Positions 1 through 7,325 of a stretch of DNA of 12,147 bases are shown in pieces (within the stretch, counting starts at the first letter, position 1; each line of letters begins with the position of its first letter). Below the pieces are notes generated by a model. That model did not search any database. It was not told the DNA's origin and saw nothing but the letters and a program-made list of their open reading frames with translations. This DNA comes from an uncultured Duganella sp. (GTDB lineage: Bacteria; Pseudomonadota; Gammaproteobacteria; Burkholderiales; Burkholderiaceae). The DNA lies in NCBI GenBank assembly GCA_946482335.1, contig CAMLRG010000159.1, positions 1-12,147 on the forward strand, given 5' to 3'. A program made the translations under genes and the position numbers.

Positions 1-1178
1 CCATCACCAAACGCGGTGTGGACGAGCTCATCATCGAAAGCGAATTCGCTCAAAAACTGGCGCGCTCGGACAAGACGGGCGTGCCGCTGCGCATCAAGCT
101 GGGCCTGGACCCGACCGCACCTGACCTGCACCTGGGCCACACCGTGGTGCTGAACAAGATGCGCCAGCTGCAAAACCTGGGCCACCAGGTGATTTTCCTG
201 ATCGGCGACTTCACCTCGATGATCGGCGACCCGTCGGGCCGCAACGTGACGCGGCCGCCGCTGACCCGCGAGCAGGTCGAACTCAATGCCCAGACGTATT
301 TCAAGCAGGCCTCGCTGGTGCTGGATGCGGCCAGGACTGAAATCCGCTACAACTCGGAATGGTGCGATCCGCTGGGCGCGCGCGGCATGATCCAGCTGGC
401 TTCGCGCTACACCGTGGCGCGCATGATGGAGCGCGACGATTTTTCCAAGCGCTTCAAGAATGGCACGCCGATTTCCGTGCATGAATTCCTGTACCCGCTG
501 ATGCAGGGTTACGACTCGGTGGCGCTGAAGGCCGACCTGGAGCTGGGCGGCACCGACCAGAAATTCAACCTGCTGGTGGGCCGCGAATTGCAGAAGGATT
601 ACGGCCAGGAGCAGCAGTGCATCCTGACCATGCCGCTGCTGGAAGGCCTGGATGGCGTCGAGAAGATGTCCAAGTCGAAGAACAACTATATTGGTATCAC
701 CGAGCCGGCCAACACCATGTTCGCCAAGGTGATGTCGATCTCGGACGTGATGATGTGGCGCTACTACGACCTGCTGTCGTGGAAGTCGATCGAGGAAGTC
801 GCCGGCTTGAAGAAGGCGATCGAGGGCGGGGCCAATCCGCGCGATGCGAAAGTGGCGCTGGCGCAGGAGATCGTGGAACGCTTCCATTCGCGCCAGGCGG
901 CGGAGGATGCGCTGGCGGACTTCGTCAACCGTTCCAAGGGCGGTATTCCGGACGATGTGCCGGAAGTGTCGCTGGCCGGCGCGCCGGTCGGCATCGGCCA
1001 GCTGCTGAAGCAGGCCAACCTGTGCGCGTCGACTTCGGAGGCGCTGCGCATGATCGACCAGGGTGGCGTGCGTATCGACGGCACCGTGATCAGCGATAAG
1101 GCGCTGAAGATCGAGCCGGGCGTGTTCGTGCTGCAGGTCGGCAAGCGCAAATTCGCGAAAGTGACTTTGTCGGCATGA
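1..1178 (+). CDS. tyrS: Tyrosyl-tRNA synthetase, 5' end outside window
   Basis: Cytoplasmic class I aminoacyl-tRNA synthetase that charges tRNA-Tyr with L-tyrosine using ATP. The frame is open from base 3 (reading ITKRGVDEL), so the GTG at 18 is internal and the true start lies upstream; family members are about 400-430 residues. The HIGH-type motif is HLGH at 129-140 and KMSKS is at 663-677, which places it in the TyrZ-like subfamily; E. coli TyrS has KFGKT instead. The tyrosine-binding stretch [13 protein letters not shown] and the [13 protein letters not shown] block are both present. The last roughly 60 residues (about 990-1170) form an S4 RNA-binding domain. The TGA stop overlaps the dtd ATG (ATGA), which implies co-transcription and translational coupling. 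Identity is firm. Confidence 0.97.
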   Translation, partial: ITKRGVDELIIESEFAQKLARSDKTGVPLRIKLGLDPTAPDLHLGHTVVLNKMRQLQNLGHQVIFLIGDFTSMIGDPSGRNVTRPPLTREQVELNAQTYFKQASLVLDAARTEIRYNSEWCDPLGARGMIQLASRYTVARMMERDDFSKRFKNGTPISVHEFLYPLMQGYDSVALKADLELGGTDQKFNLLVGRELQKDYGQEQQCILTMPLLEGLDGVEKMSKSKNNYIGITEPANTMFAKVMSISDVMMWRYYDLLSWKSIEEVAGLKKAIEGGANPRDAKVALAQEIVERFHSRQAAEDALADFVNRSKGGIPDDVPEVSLAGAPVGIGQLLKQANLCASTSEALRMIDQGGVRIDGTVISDKALKIEPGVFVLQVGKRKFAKVTLSA

Positions 1179-1624
1179 TCGGCTTGCTGCAGCGGGTGTC
1201 GTCGGCCAAGGTGGTCGTCGATGGCGAGACCACCGGGGCGATCGACGCCGGGTTGATGGTGCTGGTGTGCGCGGAGAAGGGGGATACGGAGAAGGAGGCG
1301 GACCAGTTGCTGGCCAAACTCTTGTCGTACCGTGTGTTTTCGGATGATGCCGGCAAAATGAACAAGTCGGTGACGGACGTCGCAGGCGGGCTGCTGCTGG
1401 TGCCGCAGTTCACGCTGGCGGCCGATACCAATTCCGGGACGCGGCCTTCGTTCAGCCCGGCGGCGGCGCCGGCGGATGGCAAGCGCTTGTTTGACTATTT
1501 TGTTTCGCAGGCGCGCTCGAAGCACGCCATAGTCGGTACCGGCGTGTTCGGGGCGGATATGAAGGTGTCACTGACCAATGATGGGCCGGTGACGTTCTGG
1601 TTGCAGGTGAATCCCAAAACATAA
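1175..1624 (+). CDS. dtd: D-aminoacyl-tRNA deacylase (Dtd)
   Basis: Hydrolyses D-aminoacyl-tRNAs, notably D-Tyr-tRNA-Tyr, recycling tRNA and keeping D-amino acids out of protein. It has 149 residues, about the usual length (E. coli 145). Family signatures are visible: QRVSSAKV at the N-terminus, QFTLAADT at 78-85, RPSFS at 90-94, and the Gly-cisPro motif NDGPVT with G137-P138 near the C-terminus. The residue before QFT is Pro77, where E. coli Dtd has Ser (SQFT motif). The ATG overlaps the tyrS stop by 4 bases, pairing the synthetase that mischarges D-Tyr with its proofreader. The TAA stop (1622-1624) shares its last base with the first base of the palindromic repeat downstream. Confidence 0.96.
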   Translation: MIGLLQRVSSAKVVVDGETTGAIDAGLMVLVCAEKGDTEKEADQLLAKLLSYRVFSDDAGKMNKSVTDVAGGLLLVPQFTLAADTNSGTRPSFSPAAAPADGKRLFDYFVSQARSKHAIVGTGVFGADMKVSLTNDGPVTFWLQVNPKT

Positions 1625-1674
1625 AACCGGTAGGGCGGTGTCTGACCCACCGGGTCAGACACCAGACTTGCGGC
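1624..1674 (+). repeat. Palindromic repeat element, copy 1
   Basis: The core at 1637-1663 is a perfect 27-nt palindrome: 12-bp arms GGTGTCTGACCC and GGGTCAGACACC around ACC. On its left lies AAACCGG (1624-1630) plus a 6-nt spacer (TAGGGC). On its right lies a 6-nt spacer plus GCGGC (1670-1674). The same architecture with the same spacings occurs in copies 2 and 3, so the unit is about 51 nt. The core would form a strong 12-bp stem in RNA or single-stranded DNA. The first base of the element is the last base of the dtd stop codon. Confidence 0.9.
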
Positions 1675-1675
1675 A

Positions 1676-1726
1676 GCCGCGTATCAGGTGCCTGACCCTG
1701 CGGGTCAGGCACCGGTTTGCCGGTTT
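1676..1726 (-). repeat. Palindromic repeat element, copy 2 (inverted)
   Basis: The core at 1687-1713 has arms GGTGCCTGACCC and GGGTCAGGCACC around TGC. Relative to copies 1 and 3, one T:A pair of the stem is replaced by C:G on both sides, so pairing is kept. Read on the minus strand it has AAACCGG, a 6-nt spacer, the core, a 6-nt spacer and GCGGC, as in copy 1. It mirrors copy 1 about base 1675, giving a 103-bp dyad at 1624-1726 (GCGGC-A-GCCGC in the middle). This inverted-pair layout resembles REPINs or BIMEs of other bacteria. It lies in the 127-bp gap between dtd and the PEBP gene, and may act as an mRNA 3'-end stabiliser or terminator. Confidence 0.88.
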
Positions 1727-1751
1727 AAAAAAGGCAAGCGGGGAGAGAAAG

Positions 1752-2366
1752 ATGAAAATCTGGAGCGACACCTTCAAGCATGGCGCCGCCATCCCGGGCG
1801 ACTTTGCCTTCGCCGTGCGCGACCCGGCCACGAAAGTGCGCCTGTCCGCCAACAAGAACCCCCACCTGGCCTGGTCCGAGGTACCCGCCGGCACCGAATC
1901 CCTGGTCCTGGTATGCATCGACGGCGATGCCCCCACCGATGGCACAAACGTCAACAAGGCAGGCGCCACGCTCCCGTCCAGCATGCCGCGCGCCGATTTC
2001 TACCACTGGTGCCTGGTCGACATCCCGACCACCCGCAGCAGCATCGCCGCCGGCGAATTTTCAAAAGAAGTCACGCCCAAAGGCAAGCCGGGCGGCACCC
2101 TCGCCCCCATGCGCCACGGCATCAACGACTACACCGCCTGGTTCGCCGGCGACAAGGACATGGCCGGCGACTACTACGGCTACGACGGCCCATGCCCGCC
2201 CTGGAACGACGAGCGCACCCACCATTACATCTTCCGCCTGTACGCGCTGGACACCGCGCGCCTGGCGGTGGAAGGCCGCTTCACCTGCCTGGATGTGCTG
2301 CAAGCCATCCATGGCCACATCCTCGACGAGGCGCAGGTGATCGGCACCTATACTTTGTTCGAATGA
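1752..2366 (+). CDS. YbhB/YbcL family Raf-kinase-inhibitor-like (PEBP) protein
   Basis: Predicted phosphatidylethanolamine-binding-protein fold of 204 residues; the cellular role of bacterial members is not settled. The ATG at 1752 is chosen because GGGGAGAG (1740-1747) sits at proper spacing and the PEBP similarity begins at MKIWSD; the open frame upstream only runs through the repeat element. Family blocks in order: NPHLAWSEVP (36-45), the ligand-site motif DGDAP (57-61), HW (85-86), YDGPCPP (144-150) and HHYIFRLYALD (157-167). There is no signal peptide, so it is likely cytoplasmic. The stop overlaps the start of the next gene (ATGA), suggesting translational coupling to the phosphatase. 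I do not expect this gene in the ancestral dtd-phosphatase-dusB arrangement, so it may be an insertion next to the repeat doublet. Confidence 0.92.
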   Translation: MKIWSDTFKHGAAIPGDFAFAVRDPATKVRLSANKNPHLAWSEVPAGTESLVLVCIDGDAPTDGTNVNKAGATLPSSMPRADFYHWCLVDIPTTRSSIAAGEFSKEVTPKGKPGGTLAPMRHGINDYTAWFAGDKDMAGDYYGYDGPCPPWNDERTHHYIFRLYALDTARLAVEGRFTCLDVLQAIHGHILDEAQVIGTYTLFE

Positions 2367-3004
2367 CCAGAATCCTGCTGATCCGCCACGGCGAAACCGC
2401 CTGGAACGCCGTGCGCCGCCTGCAAGGCCACACCGACATCCCCCTCAGCCCTGCCGGCGAACGCCAGGCCGAAGCGCTGGCGCGCGCGCTGGCCGCCGAA
2501 CCGCTCGACGCCATCGTCTCCAGCGACCTGGGACGCGCACTGCAGACCGCCCAGGCGCTGGCGGCCCGCCATCCCCACCTTGCGCTGCACACCGACCCCG
2601 GCTTGCGCGAGCGCGGCTACGGTGCCTTTGAAGGTTTGCTGTATACCGAGATCGCCGAACGCTACCCCGTGGAATTCGCCGAATGGCAGGCGCGCGACGT
2701 GGATGCCGTGATGCCGGCCGGCGGACGCACGGCCGAAAGCTTCCGCCAGTTCTACCAGCGCTGCCAGGATGGCATCGCGCGCTGGGCCGCCCATTACCCG
2801 CAGCACACCATCGCCATCGTGGCCCACGGCGGCGTGCTGGAATGCGCCTACCGCGCCGCGCGCGGCTTGTCGATCGACGGCCCGCGCGACTTCCAGGTGC
2901 GCAATGCCAGCATCAACCGCTTTACCTTCGGTAATGGCGGGTTGTCGCTCGAACAATGGGGCGAGGTGGCGCACCTGTCCACGAGCCTGGACGACATCGT
3001 TTAA
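2363..3004 (+). CDS. Histidine phosphatase family protein (GpmB/CobC-like)
   Basis: Histidine (acid) phosphatase superfamily, branch 1, 213 residues. The catalytic RHGET is at residues 8-12, with His9 the phospho-acceptor. The further phosphate-pocket Arg58 is in SSDLGRALQT, the acid Glu83 in LRERGYGAFEG, and the second catalytic histidine His155 in VAHGG. Genes at this position are often annotated as phosphoglycerate mutase 2 (gpmB), but this branch includes broad-specificity phosphatases and CobC-like enzymes, and the substrate cannot be read from sequence. The ATG overlaps the PEBP stop by 4 bases; no independent ribosome-binding site is obvious. The downstream gap of 73 bp to dusB contains the putative dusB promoter. 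Confidence 0.93.
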   Translation: MTRILLIRHGETAWNAVRRLQGHTDIPLSPAGERQAEALARALAAEPLDAIVSSDLGRALQTAQALAARHPHLALHTDPGLRERGYGAFEGLLYTEIAERYPVEFAEWQARDVDAVMPAGGRTAESFRQFYQRCQDGIARWAAHYPQHTIAIVAHGGVLECAYRAARGLSIDGPRDFQVRNASINRFTFGNGGLSLEQWGEVAHLSTSLDDIV

Positions 3005-3012
3005 AAAAGTGC

Positions 3013-3049
3013 TTAGTTTTTGGGCAGCGCATCGGTTAAAATAGCCCCC
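3013..3049 (+). promoter_or_regulatory. Candidate dusB-fis promoter
   Basis: A -10-like TAAAAT at 3037-3042 is preceded, with an 18-bp spacer, by a poor -35 (TTAGTT, 3013-3018). It is followed directly by AGCCCCC (3043-3049), a GC-rich stretch between the -10 and the expected start point. In E. coli the dusB-fis promoter is known for such a GC-rich discriminator and for stringent, growth-rate-linked control; applying that here is inference. Only one hexamer is good. Confidence 0.35.
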
Positions 3050-3077
3050 TTCCCAAGCTGTGTTACGGATTTATTAA

Positions 3078-4094
3078 GTGAAAATCGGACCCCACGAGCT
3101 CCGCAATAACGTCTTTGTCGCGCCCATGGCGGGTGTGACGGACCGCCCGTTCCGCCAATTGTGCAAGGAACTGGGCGCGGGCTACGCCGTGTCCGAGATG
3201 GCCGCTTCCAACCCGCGCCTGTGGGCCAGCGAGAAGTCGTCGCGCCGCACCGACCACACCGGCGAGATGGAGCCGAAAGCCGTGCAGATCGCCGGCGCGG
3301 TGCCGGAAGAACTGGCCGAATGCGCCAAGTTCAACGTCGACCGCGGCGCCCAGATCATCGATATCAATATGGGCTGCCCGGTGAAGAAGGTGTGCAACAA
3401 CTGGTGCGGATCGGCCCTGTTGCAGCACGAAGAGCTGGTGCAGCGCATCCTGGAAGCAGTGGTGCCGGCCGTGGACGTGCCGGTCACCCTGAAGTTCCGC
3501 ACCGGCTGGAACCGCGAGAACAAGAATGCCTTGCGCATCGCCCGCATCGCCGAACAAGCCGGCATCCGGATGCTGACGCTGCATGGCCGCACCCGCGCCG
3601 ACGGCTACACCGGCGACGCCGAATACGACACCATTGCCGCCGTCAAGGCGGCGGTGAATATCCCGGTAGTCGCCAACGGCGACATCACCACCCCCGAGAA
3701 AGCGCGCTTTGTGCTCGACAAGACCGGCGCCGACGCCGTCATGATCGGCCGCGCCGCCCAGGGGCGCCCATGGATCTTCCGCGAAATCGACCATTTCCTG
3801 CGCACCGGCGAGCATTTGCCGGCCCCGCTGGTGGCCGAGGTGCGCAAGCTGATGGACGAACATTTGCAGGCCCATTACGCCTTCTACGGCGAATTCCTGG
3901 GCGTGCGCACCGCGCGCAAGCATATTGGCTGGTATGTGCGCGACCTCCCGGGCGGGGAGGAGTTCCGTCAGGAGATGAACCGCCTCGAGTCGACCGCAGA
4001 ACAACTGCGCGCAGTCGACAGTTTCTTCGAATCCCAATGGAAGTACGGCGACCGGTTACAATACCGCCTCGCCGAAGAACCGCTGGCCGCGTAA
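3078..4094 (+). CDS. dusB: tRNA-dihydrouridine synthase B
   Basis: FMN-dependent enzyme reducing specific uridines in the D-loop of tRNA to dihydrouridine with NADPH. It has 338 residues (E. coli DusB 321). The start is GTG at 3078: the family N-terminus (KIGPHELRNNVFVAPMAGVTD) begins there and no ATG fits. Visible features: the PMAGVTDRPFR barrel entry (16-26), catalytic Cys100 in NMGCPVKKV, Lys139 in the LKFRTGW motif, His169 in LHGRTR, and the FMN-phosphate segments NGDI (200-203) and GRAAQGRPW (224-232). The small helical domain follows. The ribosome-binding site is weak (GGA about 8 nt upstream). It lies 43 bp before fis, the classical dusB-fis operon. Confidence 0.96.
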   Translation: MKIGPHELRNNVFVAPMAGVTDRPFRQLCKELGAGYAVSEMAASNPRLWASEKSSRRTDHTGEMEPKAVQIAGAVPEELAECAKFNVDRGAQIIDINMGCPVKKVCNNWCGSALLQHEELVQRILEAVVPAVDVPVTLKFRTGWNRENKNALRIARIAEQAGIRMLTLHGRTRADGYTGDAEYDTIAAVKAAVNIPVVANGDITTPEKARFVLDKTGADAVMIGRAAQGRPWIFREIDHFLRTGEHLPAPLVAEVRKLMDEHLQAHYAFYGEFLGVRTARKHIGWYVRDLPGGEEFRQEMNRLESTAEQLRAVDSFFESQWKYGDRLQYRLAEEPLAA

Positions 4095-4137
4095 GCCGCG
4101 CCTGCACTGGCAAATATTTAGCAAGATCGATAAGAAA

Positions 4138-4371
4138 ATGAGCAAAGAAAGCATTCAGGAAGTGGTCCAGAAAAGCCTGGAAGACTACTTCAATGACCTG
4201 GGCGAGCAGCAAGCTTCGAACGTATACGACATGGTGGTGATGACCGTCGAGCGTCCGATCCTCGAAGTGGTGATGACCCGTGCCGACGGCAACCAGTCGC
4301 ACGCCGCCCAGATGCTGGGTATCAACCGCAATACTTTGCGCAAGAAGTTACAGGAACACGGCCTGCTGTAA
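4138..4371 (+). CDS. fis: DNA-binding protein Fis
   Basis: Small nucleoid-associated dimer that bends DNA and modulates rRNA promoters, recombination and replication. It has 77 residues; E. coli Fis has 98, and short versions lacking the N-terminal beta-hairpin arm are usual in betaproteobacteria. The C-terminal helix-turn-helix spans about 53-72 (SHAAQMLGINRNTLRKKL) and matches the E. coli motif closely. The core helices (VYDMVVMTVERPILEVVM) form the dimer interface. It follows dusB by 43 bp and is probably expressed mainly from the dusB promoter. The ribosome-binding site is poor (TAAGA before the ATG). Confidence 0.96.
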   Translation: MSKESIQEVVQKSLEDYFNDLGEQQASNVYDMVVMTVERPILEVVMTRADGNQSHAAQMLGINRNTLRKKLQEHGLL

Positions 4372-4386
4372 GGCTGATTCCGCGTC

Positions 4387-4430
4387 CCGGTCCCTCTTGG
4401 CCGCGACGGGCCGTGGGGCCGGTGGGTTTT
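4387..4430 (+). terminator. Possible hairpin terminator or attenuator after fis
   Basis: CCGGTCCC (4387-4394) can pair with GGGGCCGG (4415-4422) in an 8-bp stem with one G-U pair. An inner GGCC/GGCC pairing is possible, and the stem is followed by TGGGTTTT (4423-4430). The loop is long and the T tract is only four bases, so it is a weak candidate. Its place, between fis and purH, suits a partial terminator. Confidence 0.25.
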
Positions 4431-4461
4431 GACCTGATTTTCCCTAACCTTCCCCACAGCT

Positions 4462-6036
4462 ATGATCAAACAAGCTCTCATCTCCGTATCCGACAAGACC
4501 GGCGTGCTGGATTTCGCCAAGGCCCTGTCGGCCATGGGCGTCAACATCCTGTCCACCGGCGGCACCGCGAAACTGCTGGCCGATAACGGCGTGCCGGTCA
4601 CCGAAGTGGCCGACTACACCGGCTTCCCGGAAATGCTGGATGGCCGCGTGAAGACGCTGCACCCGAAAGTCCATGGCGGCATCCTGGCCCGCCGCGACTT
4701 CCCCGAGCACGTCGCCAAGCTGGAAGAGCACAGCATCCCGACCATCGACATGGTGGTGGTGAACCTGTACCCGTTCCAGGCCACGGTGGCCAAGGCTGAA
4801 TGCTCGCTGGAAGACGCGATCGAGAACATCGACATCGGCGGCCCGGCCATGCTGCGTTCCGCCGCCAAGAACCACAAGGACGTGGTGGTGATCTGCGACC
4901 CGTCCGACTACGGCGTGGTGCTGGCGGAAATGAAGGGCACCGACAACGCTCCGGGCTACGTGTCCTACGAAACCCGCTTCAACCTGGCCAAGAAGGTGTA
5001 CGCGCACACCGCCCAGTACGACGGCGCCATCACCAATTACTTCTCCAGCCTGGGCCCGGACCGTAAGCACGAAACCCGTTCCGCCTACCCGGCAACCCTG
5101 AACGTGGCCTTCGAGAAGGTGCAGGACATGCGCTACGGCGAGAACCCGCACCAGTCGGCAGCCTTCTACCGCGACCTGGCGCCCGTGGCCGGTTCGCTGG
5201 CCAATTACCGCCAGCTGCAGGGCAAGGAACTGTCGTTCAACAATATCGCCGATGCCGATGCGGCCTGGGAGTGCGTGAAGTCGATGGGCTCCACCGCCTG
5301 CGTGATCATCAAGCACGCCAACCCATGCGGCGTGGCCCTGGGCGCGAATGCGCTGGAAGCCTACCAGCGCGCCCTGAAGACCGACCCGACTTCGGCTTTC
5401 GGCGGCATCATCGCCTTCAACGTGGAAGTGGACGGCGCGGCCGCCATCGAACTGGCCAAGCTGTTCGTGGAAGTGCTGATCGCCCCTTCCTTCACCGCCG
5501 AAGCGCGCCAGATCATGGCCGCCAAGCAGAACGTGCGCCTGCTCGAAATTCCATTGGGCGATGGCGTGAATGCGATGGACTTCAAGCGCGTGGGCGGCGG
5601 CCTGCTGGTGCAGTCGGCCGACTCGAAGAATGTGCTGCTGGGTGAATTGAAGGTGGTGACCAAGCTGCAGCCTACCCAACAGCAGCTGGCCGACCTGATG
5701 TTTGCCTGGCGCGTGGCGAAGTACGTGAAGTCGAATGCCATCGTGTTCTGCGGCGGGAACATGACGCTGGGCGTGGGTGCCGGCCAGATGTCGCGTATCG
5801 ATTCGGCGCGTATCGCATCGATCAAGGCGCAGAATGCCGGCCTGTCGCTGCAGGGTTCCGTGGTGGCGTCCGACGCCTTCTTCCCGTTCCGCGACGGCCT
5901 CGACGTGGTGGTGGATGCGGGCGCGACCTGCGTGATCCAGCCGGGCGGTTCGATGCGCGACCAGGAAGTGATCGACGCCGCCGACGAACGCGGCGTGGTG
6001 ATGCTCTACACCGGCACCCGCCACTTCCGCCACTAA
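4462..6036 (+). CDS. purH: Bifunctional AICAR transformylase / IMP cyclohydrolase
   Basis: Catalyses the last two steps of de novo IMP synthesis: formylation of AICAR with 10-formyl-THF, then ring closure to IMP. It has 524 residues (E. coli 529) and both domains are complete. The N-terminal MGS-like IMP cyclohydrolase domain (about 1-150) has STGGT (31-35), [13 protein letters not shown] (61-73) and the NIDIGGP segment (122-128). The AICAR transformylase domain starts near 200 with [11 protein letters not shown] (221-231), the catalytic Lys284-His285 in [16 protein letters not shown], and the C-terminal [11 protein letters not shown] and family-typical RHFRH end. No good ribosome-binding site precedes the ATG. 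It lies 90 bp after fis, a neighbourhood typical of betaproteobacteria. Confidence 0.97.
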   Translation: MIKQALISVSDKTGVLDFAKALSAMGVNILSTGGTAKLLADNGVPVTEVADYTGFPEMLDGRVKTLHPKVHGGILARRDFPEHVAKLEEHSIPTIDMVVVNLYPFQATVAKAECSLEDAIENIDIGGPAMLRSAAKNHKDVVVICDPSDYGVVLAEMKGTDNAPGYVSYETRFNLAKKVYAHTAQYDGAITNYFSSLGPDRKHETRSAYPATLNVAFEKVQDMRYGENPHQSAAFYRDLAPVAGSLANYRQLQGKELSFNNIADADAAWECVKSMGSTACVIIKHANPCGVALGANALEAYQRALKTDPTSAFGGIIAFNVEVDGAAAIELAKLFVEVLIAPSFTAEARQIMAAKQNVRLLEIPLGDGVNAMDFKRVGGGLLVQSADSKNVLLGELKVVTKLQPTQQQLADLMFAWRVAKYVKSNAIVFCGGNMTLGVGAGQMSRIDSARIASIKAQNAGLSLQGSVVASDAFFPFRDGLDVVVDAGATCVIQPGGSMRDQEVIDAADERGVVMLYTGTRHFRH

Positions 6037-6056
6037 ACGAACGCTGACCAGCGCTC

Positions 6057-6107
6057 GCCGCGCCACAGGTGTCTGACCCTGCGGGTCAGACACCGCTCTA
6101 CCGGTTT
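6057..6107 (-). repeat. Palindromic repeat element, copy 3
   Basis: The core at 6068-6094 is a perfect 27-nt palindrome with arms GGTGTCTGACCC and GGGTCAGACACC around TGC. Read on the minus strand it has AAACCGG (6101-6107 on the plus strand as CCGGTTT), a 6-nt spacer, the core, a 6-nt spacer and GCGGC (6057-6061 as GCCGC), the same layout as the copies near 1624-1726. It stands alone, without an inverted partner, starts 20 bp after the purH stop, and ends 18 bp before the ruvC start, so it overlaps the likely -35 region of any ruvC promoter. Confidence 0.9.
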
Positions 6108-6113
6108 CTGCCG

Positions 6114-6119
6114 TAAAAT
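6114..6119 (+). promoter_or_regulatory. Candidate -10 box for a leaderless ruvC transcript
   Basis: TAAAAT ends 6 bases before the ruvC ATG, so a start point 7 nt past the box would fall on the A of the ATG at 6126. There is no Shine-Dalgarno sequence before ruvC, which fits a leaderless message. No -35 hexamer is recognisable; the region 17 bp upstream is repeat copy 3. ruvC may simply be read from purH. Confidence 0.25.
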
Positions 6120-6125
6120 CCCGGA

Positions 6126-6662
6126 ATGATTATTCTCGGCATCGACCCCGGCTTGCGCACTACTGGATTTGGTGTCATCCAGAAGGTGGGCAACAAGCTG
6201 CGCTACATCGCCTCCGGCACCATCAAGAGCGGCGAGGGCGAGCTGCCGCAACGCCTGAAAATCATCCTCGACGGGGTGGCGGAAATCGCCGCCACCTACA
6301 AACCCGATTGCGCCGCAATCGAAAAAGTCTTCGTCAACGTCAATCCGCAATCGACCTTGCTGCTCGGCCAGGCCCGCGGCGCCGCCATTTGCGCCCTCGT
6401 CACGCATGAACTCAAGGTTGCCGAATACTCCCCGACGCAGCTGAAGCAAGCGGTGGTCGGCACCGGCCGCGCCACCAAGGCCCAGGTGCAGGACATGGTC
6501 GCGCGCCTGCTGGCGCTGCCCGGGCTGCCCGGCACCGACGCCGCCGACGCCCTCGGCATCGCCATCTGCCATGCGCACAGCCAGGCCACGCTGTCGGTGG
6601 TCACCAATGTCCATCCCGCCCTGTCCGGCCTGCGCATGAAACGCGGCCGCCTGGTCGGCTAA
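6126..6662 (+). CDS. ruvC: Crossover junction endodeoxyribonuclease RuvC
   Basis: Holliday-junction resolvase that acts as a dimer with the RuvAB motor and makes symmetric nicks. It has 178 residues (E. coli 173). All four metal-binding acidic residues are at the E. coli positions: Asp7 in GIDPGL, Glu66 in AAIEKVF, Asp138 and Asp141 in [14 protein letters not shown]. The start is fixed by the canonical MIILGIDPG. No ribosome-binding site is visible before the ATG. It precedes ruvA by 19 bp and is probably co-transcribed with it. Confidence 0.97.
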   Translation: MIILGIDPGLRTTGFGVIQKVGNKLRYIASGTIKSGEGELPQRLKIILDGVAEIAATYKPDCAAIEKVFVNVNPQSTLLLGQARGAAICALVTHELKVAEYSPTQLKQAVVGTGRATKAQVQDMVARLLALPGLPGTDAADALGIAICHAHSQATLSVVTNVHPALSGLRMKRGRLVG

Positions 6663-6681
6663 CCGCATCCAAAGGAATCCC

Positions 6682-7260
6682 ATGATCGGACGTCTCACCG
6701 GCATCCTGCTCGAAAAGAATCCCCCGCAACTGCTGGTCGACGTGCATGGCGTCGGCTACGAAGTCGACGTGCCGATGTCGACCTTCTACAACCTGCCCGG
6801 CGTGGGCGAAAAGGTGGCGCTGTTCACCCACCTGGCCGTGCGCGAGGACGCGCATCTGCTGTACGGCTTCGGCAACGCCGAAGAACGCGCCGTGTTCCGC
6901 CAACTGATCAAAATCAGCGGCATCGGCGCCCGCACCGCGCTGTCGATCCTGTCCGGCCTGTCGATCGCCGACCTGGCACAAGCGGTCACGCTGCAGGAAG
7001 CCGGCCGGCTGGTAAAAATCCCGGGCATCGGCAAGAAGACGGCGGAGCGCCTGCTGCTGGAACTGAAGGGCAAGCTGGGGGCCGATATCGGCGCCGCCGG
7101 CGTCCACCCGGTCCACGATTCGCAGGCCGACATCCTGAACGCCCTGCTGGCGCTGGGCTATTCCGACAAGGAAGCCGTGCAGGCGCTGAAGACCGTGCCG
7201 GCAGGCTCCTCGGTCTCCGACGGTATCAAGCAAGCACTTAAAGCACTGTCCAAAGGCTGA
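6682..7260 (+). CDS. ruvA: Holliday junction branch migration subunit RuvA
   Basis: Tetrameric protein that binds four-way DNA junctions and loads the RuvB motor. It has 192 residues (E. coli 203). Domain I (1-62) contains the acidic pin Glu55-Asp56 in [10 protein letters not shown]. Domain II has two helix-hairpin-helix motifs, SGIGART (79-85) and [10 protein letters not shown] (114-123). The linker is about 130-146, and domain III (about 147-192, [12 protein letters not shown]) is the RuvB-contacting part. AAAGGA at 6670-6675 is a good ribosome-binding site. Unusually, its partner ruvB does not follow directly but lies about 4.35 kb downstream, beyond unrelated genes. Confidence 0.97.
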   Translation: MIGRLTGILLEKNPPQLLVDVHGVGYEVDVPMSTFYNLPGVGEKVALFTHLAVREDAHLLYGFGNAEERAVFRQLIKISGIGARTALSILSGLSIADLAQAVTLQEAGRLVKIPGIGKKTAERLLLELKGKLGADIGAAGVHPVHDSQADILNALLALGYSDKEAVQALKTVPAGSSVSDGIKQALKALSKG

Positions 7261-7264
7261 CGCC

Positions 7265-7294
7265 TTGTCATGGCAGGCTACTTCAGCATAAACT
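7265..7294 (+). promoter_or_regulatory. Candidate promoter of the small lipoprotein
   Basis: TTGTCA (7265-7270, five of six to the -35 consensus) and TAAACT (7289-7294, four of six to the -10) are 18 bp apart. The predicted start near 7301 leaves a short leader before the ATG at 7326. It begins 4 bp after the ruvA stop, suggesting independent transcription of the lipoprotein gene. Confidence 0.4.
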
Positions 7295-7325
7295 GGACGG
7301 TACCCCCCAACAAAAGGCTGCATTT

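Noticed and set aside
18..20. GTG at 18 as the tyrS start
   Set aside because: The reading frame continues upstream to the window edge with TyrS-like residues, so the gene is simply cut by the window.
1638..1751. Longer N-terminus for the PEBP protein starting at 1638, with repeated Arg/Cys-rich residues
   Set aside because: It translates the palindromic repeat element; the ribosome-binding site and family similarity both point to ATG 1752.
4444..6093. 549-codon open frame on the minus strand opposite purH
   Set aside because: Composition is typical of an antisense shadow (His, Val, Gly, Arg rich) with no family motif, while purH is unambiguous.
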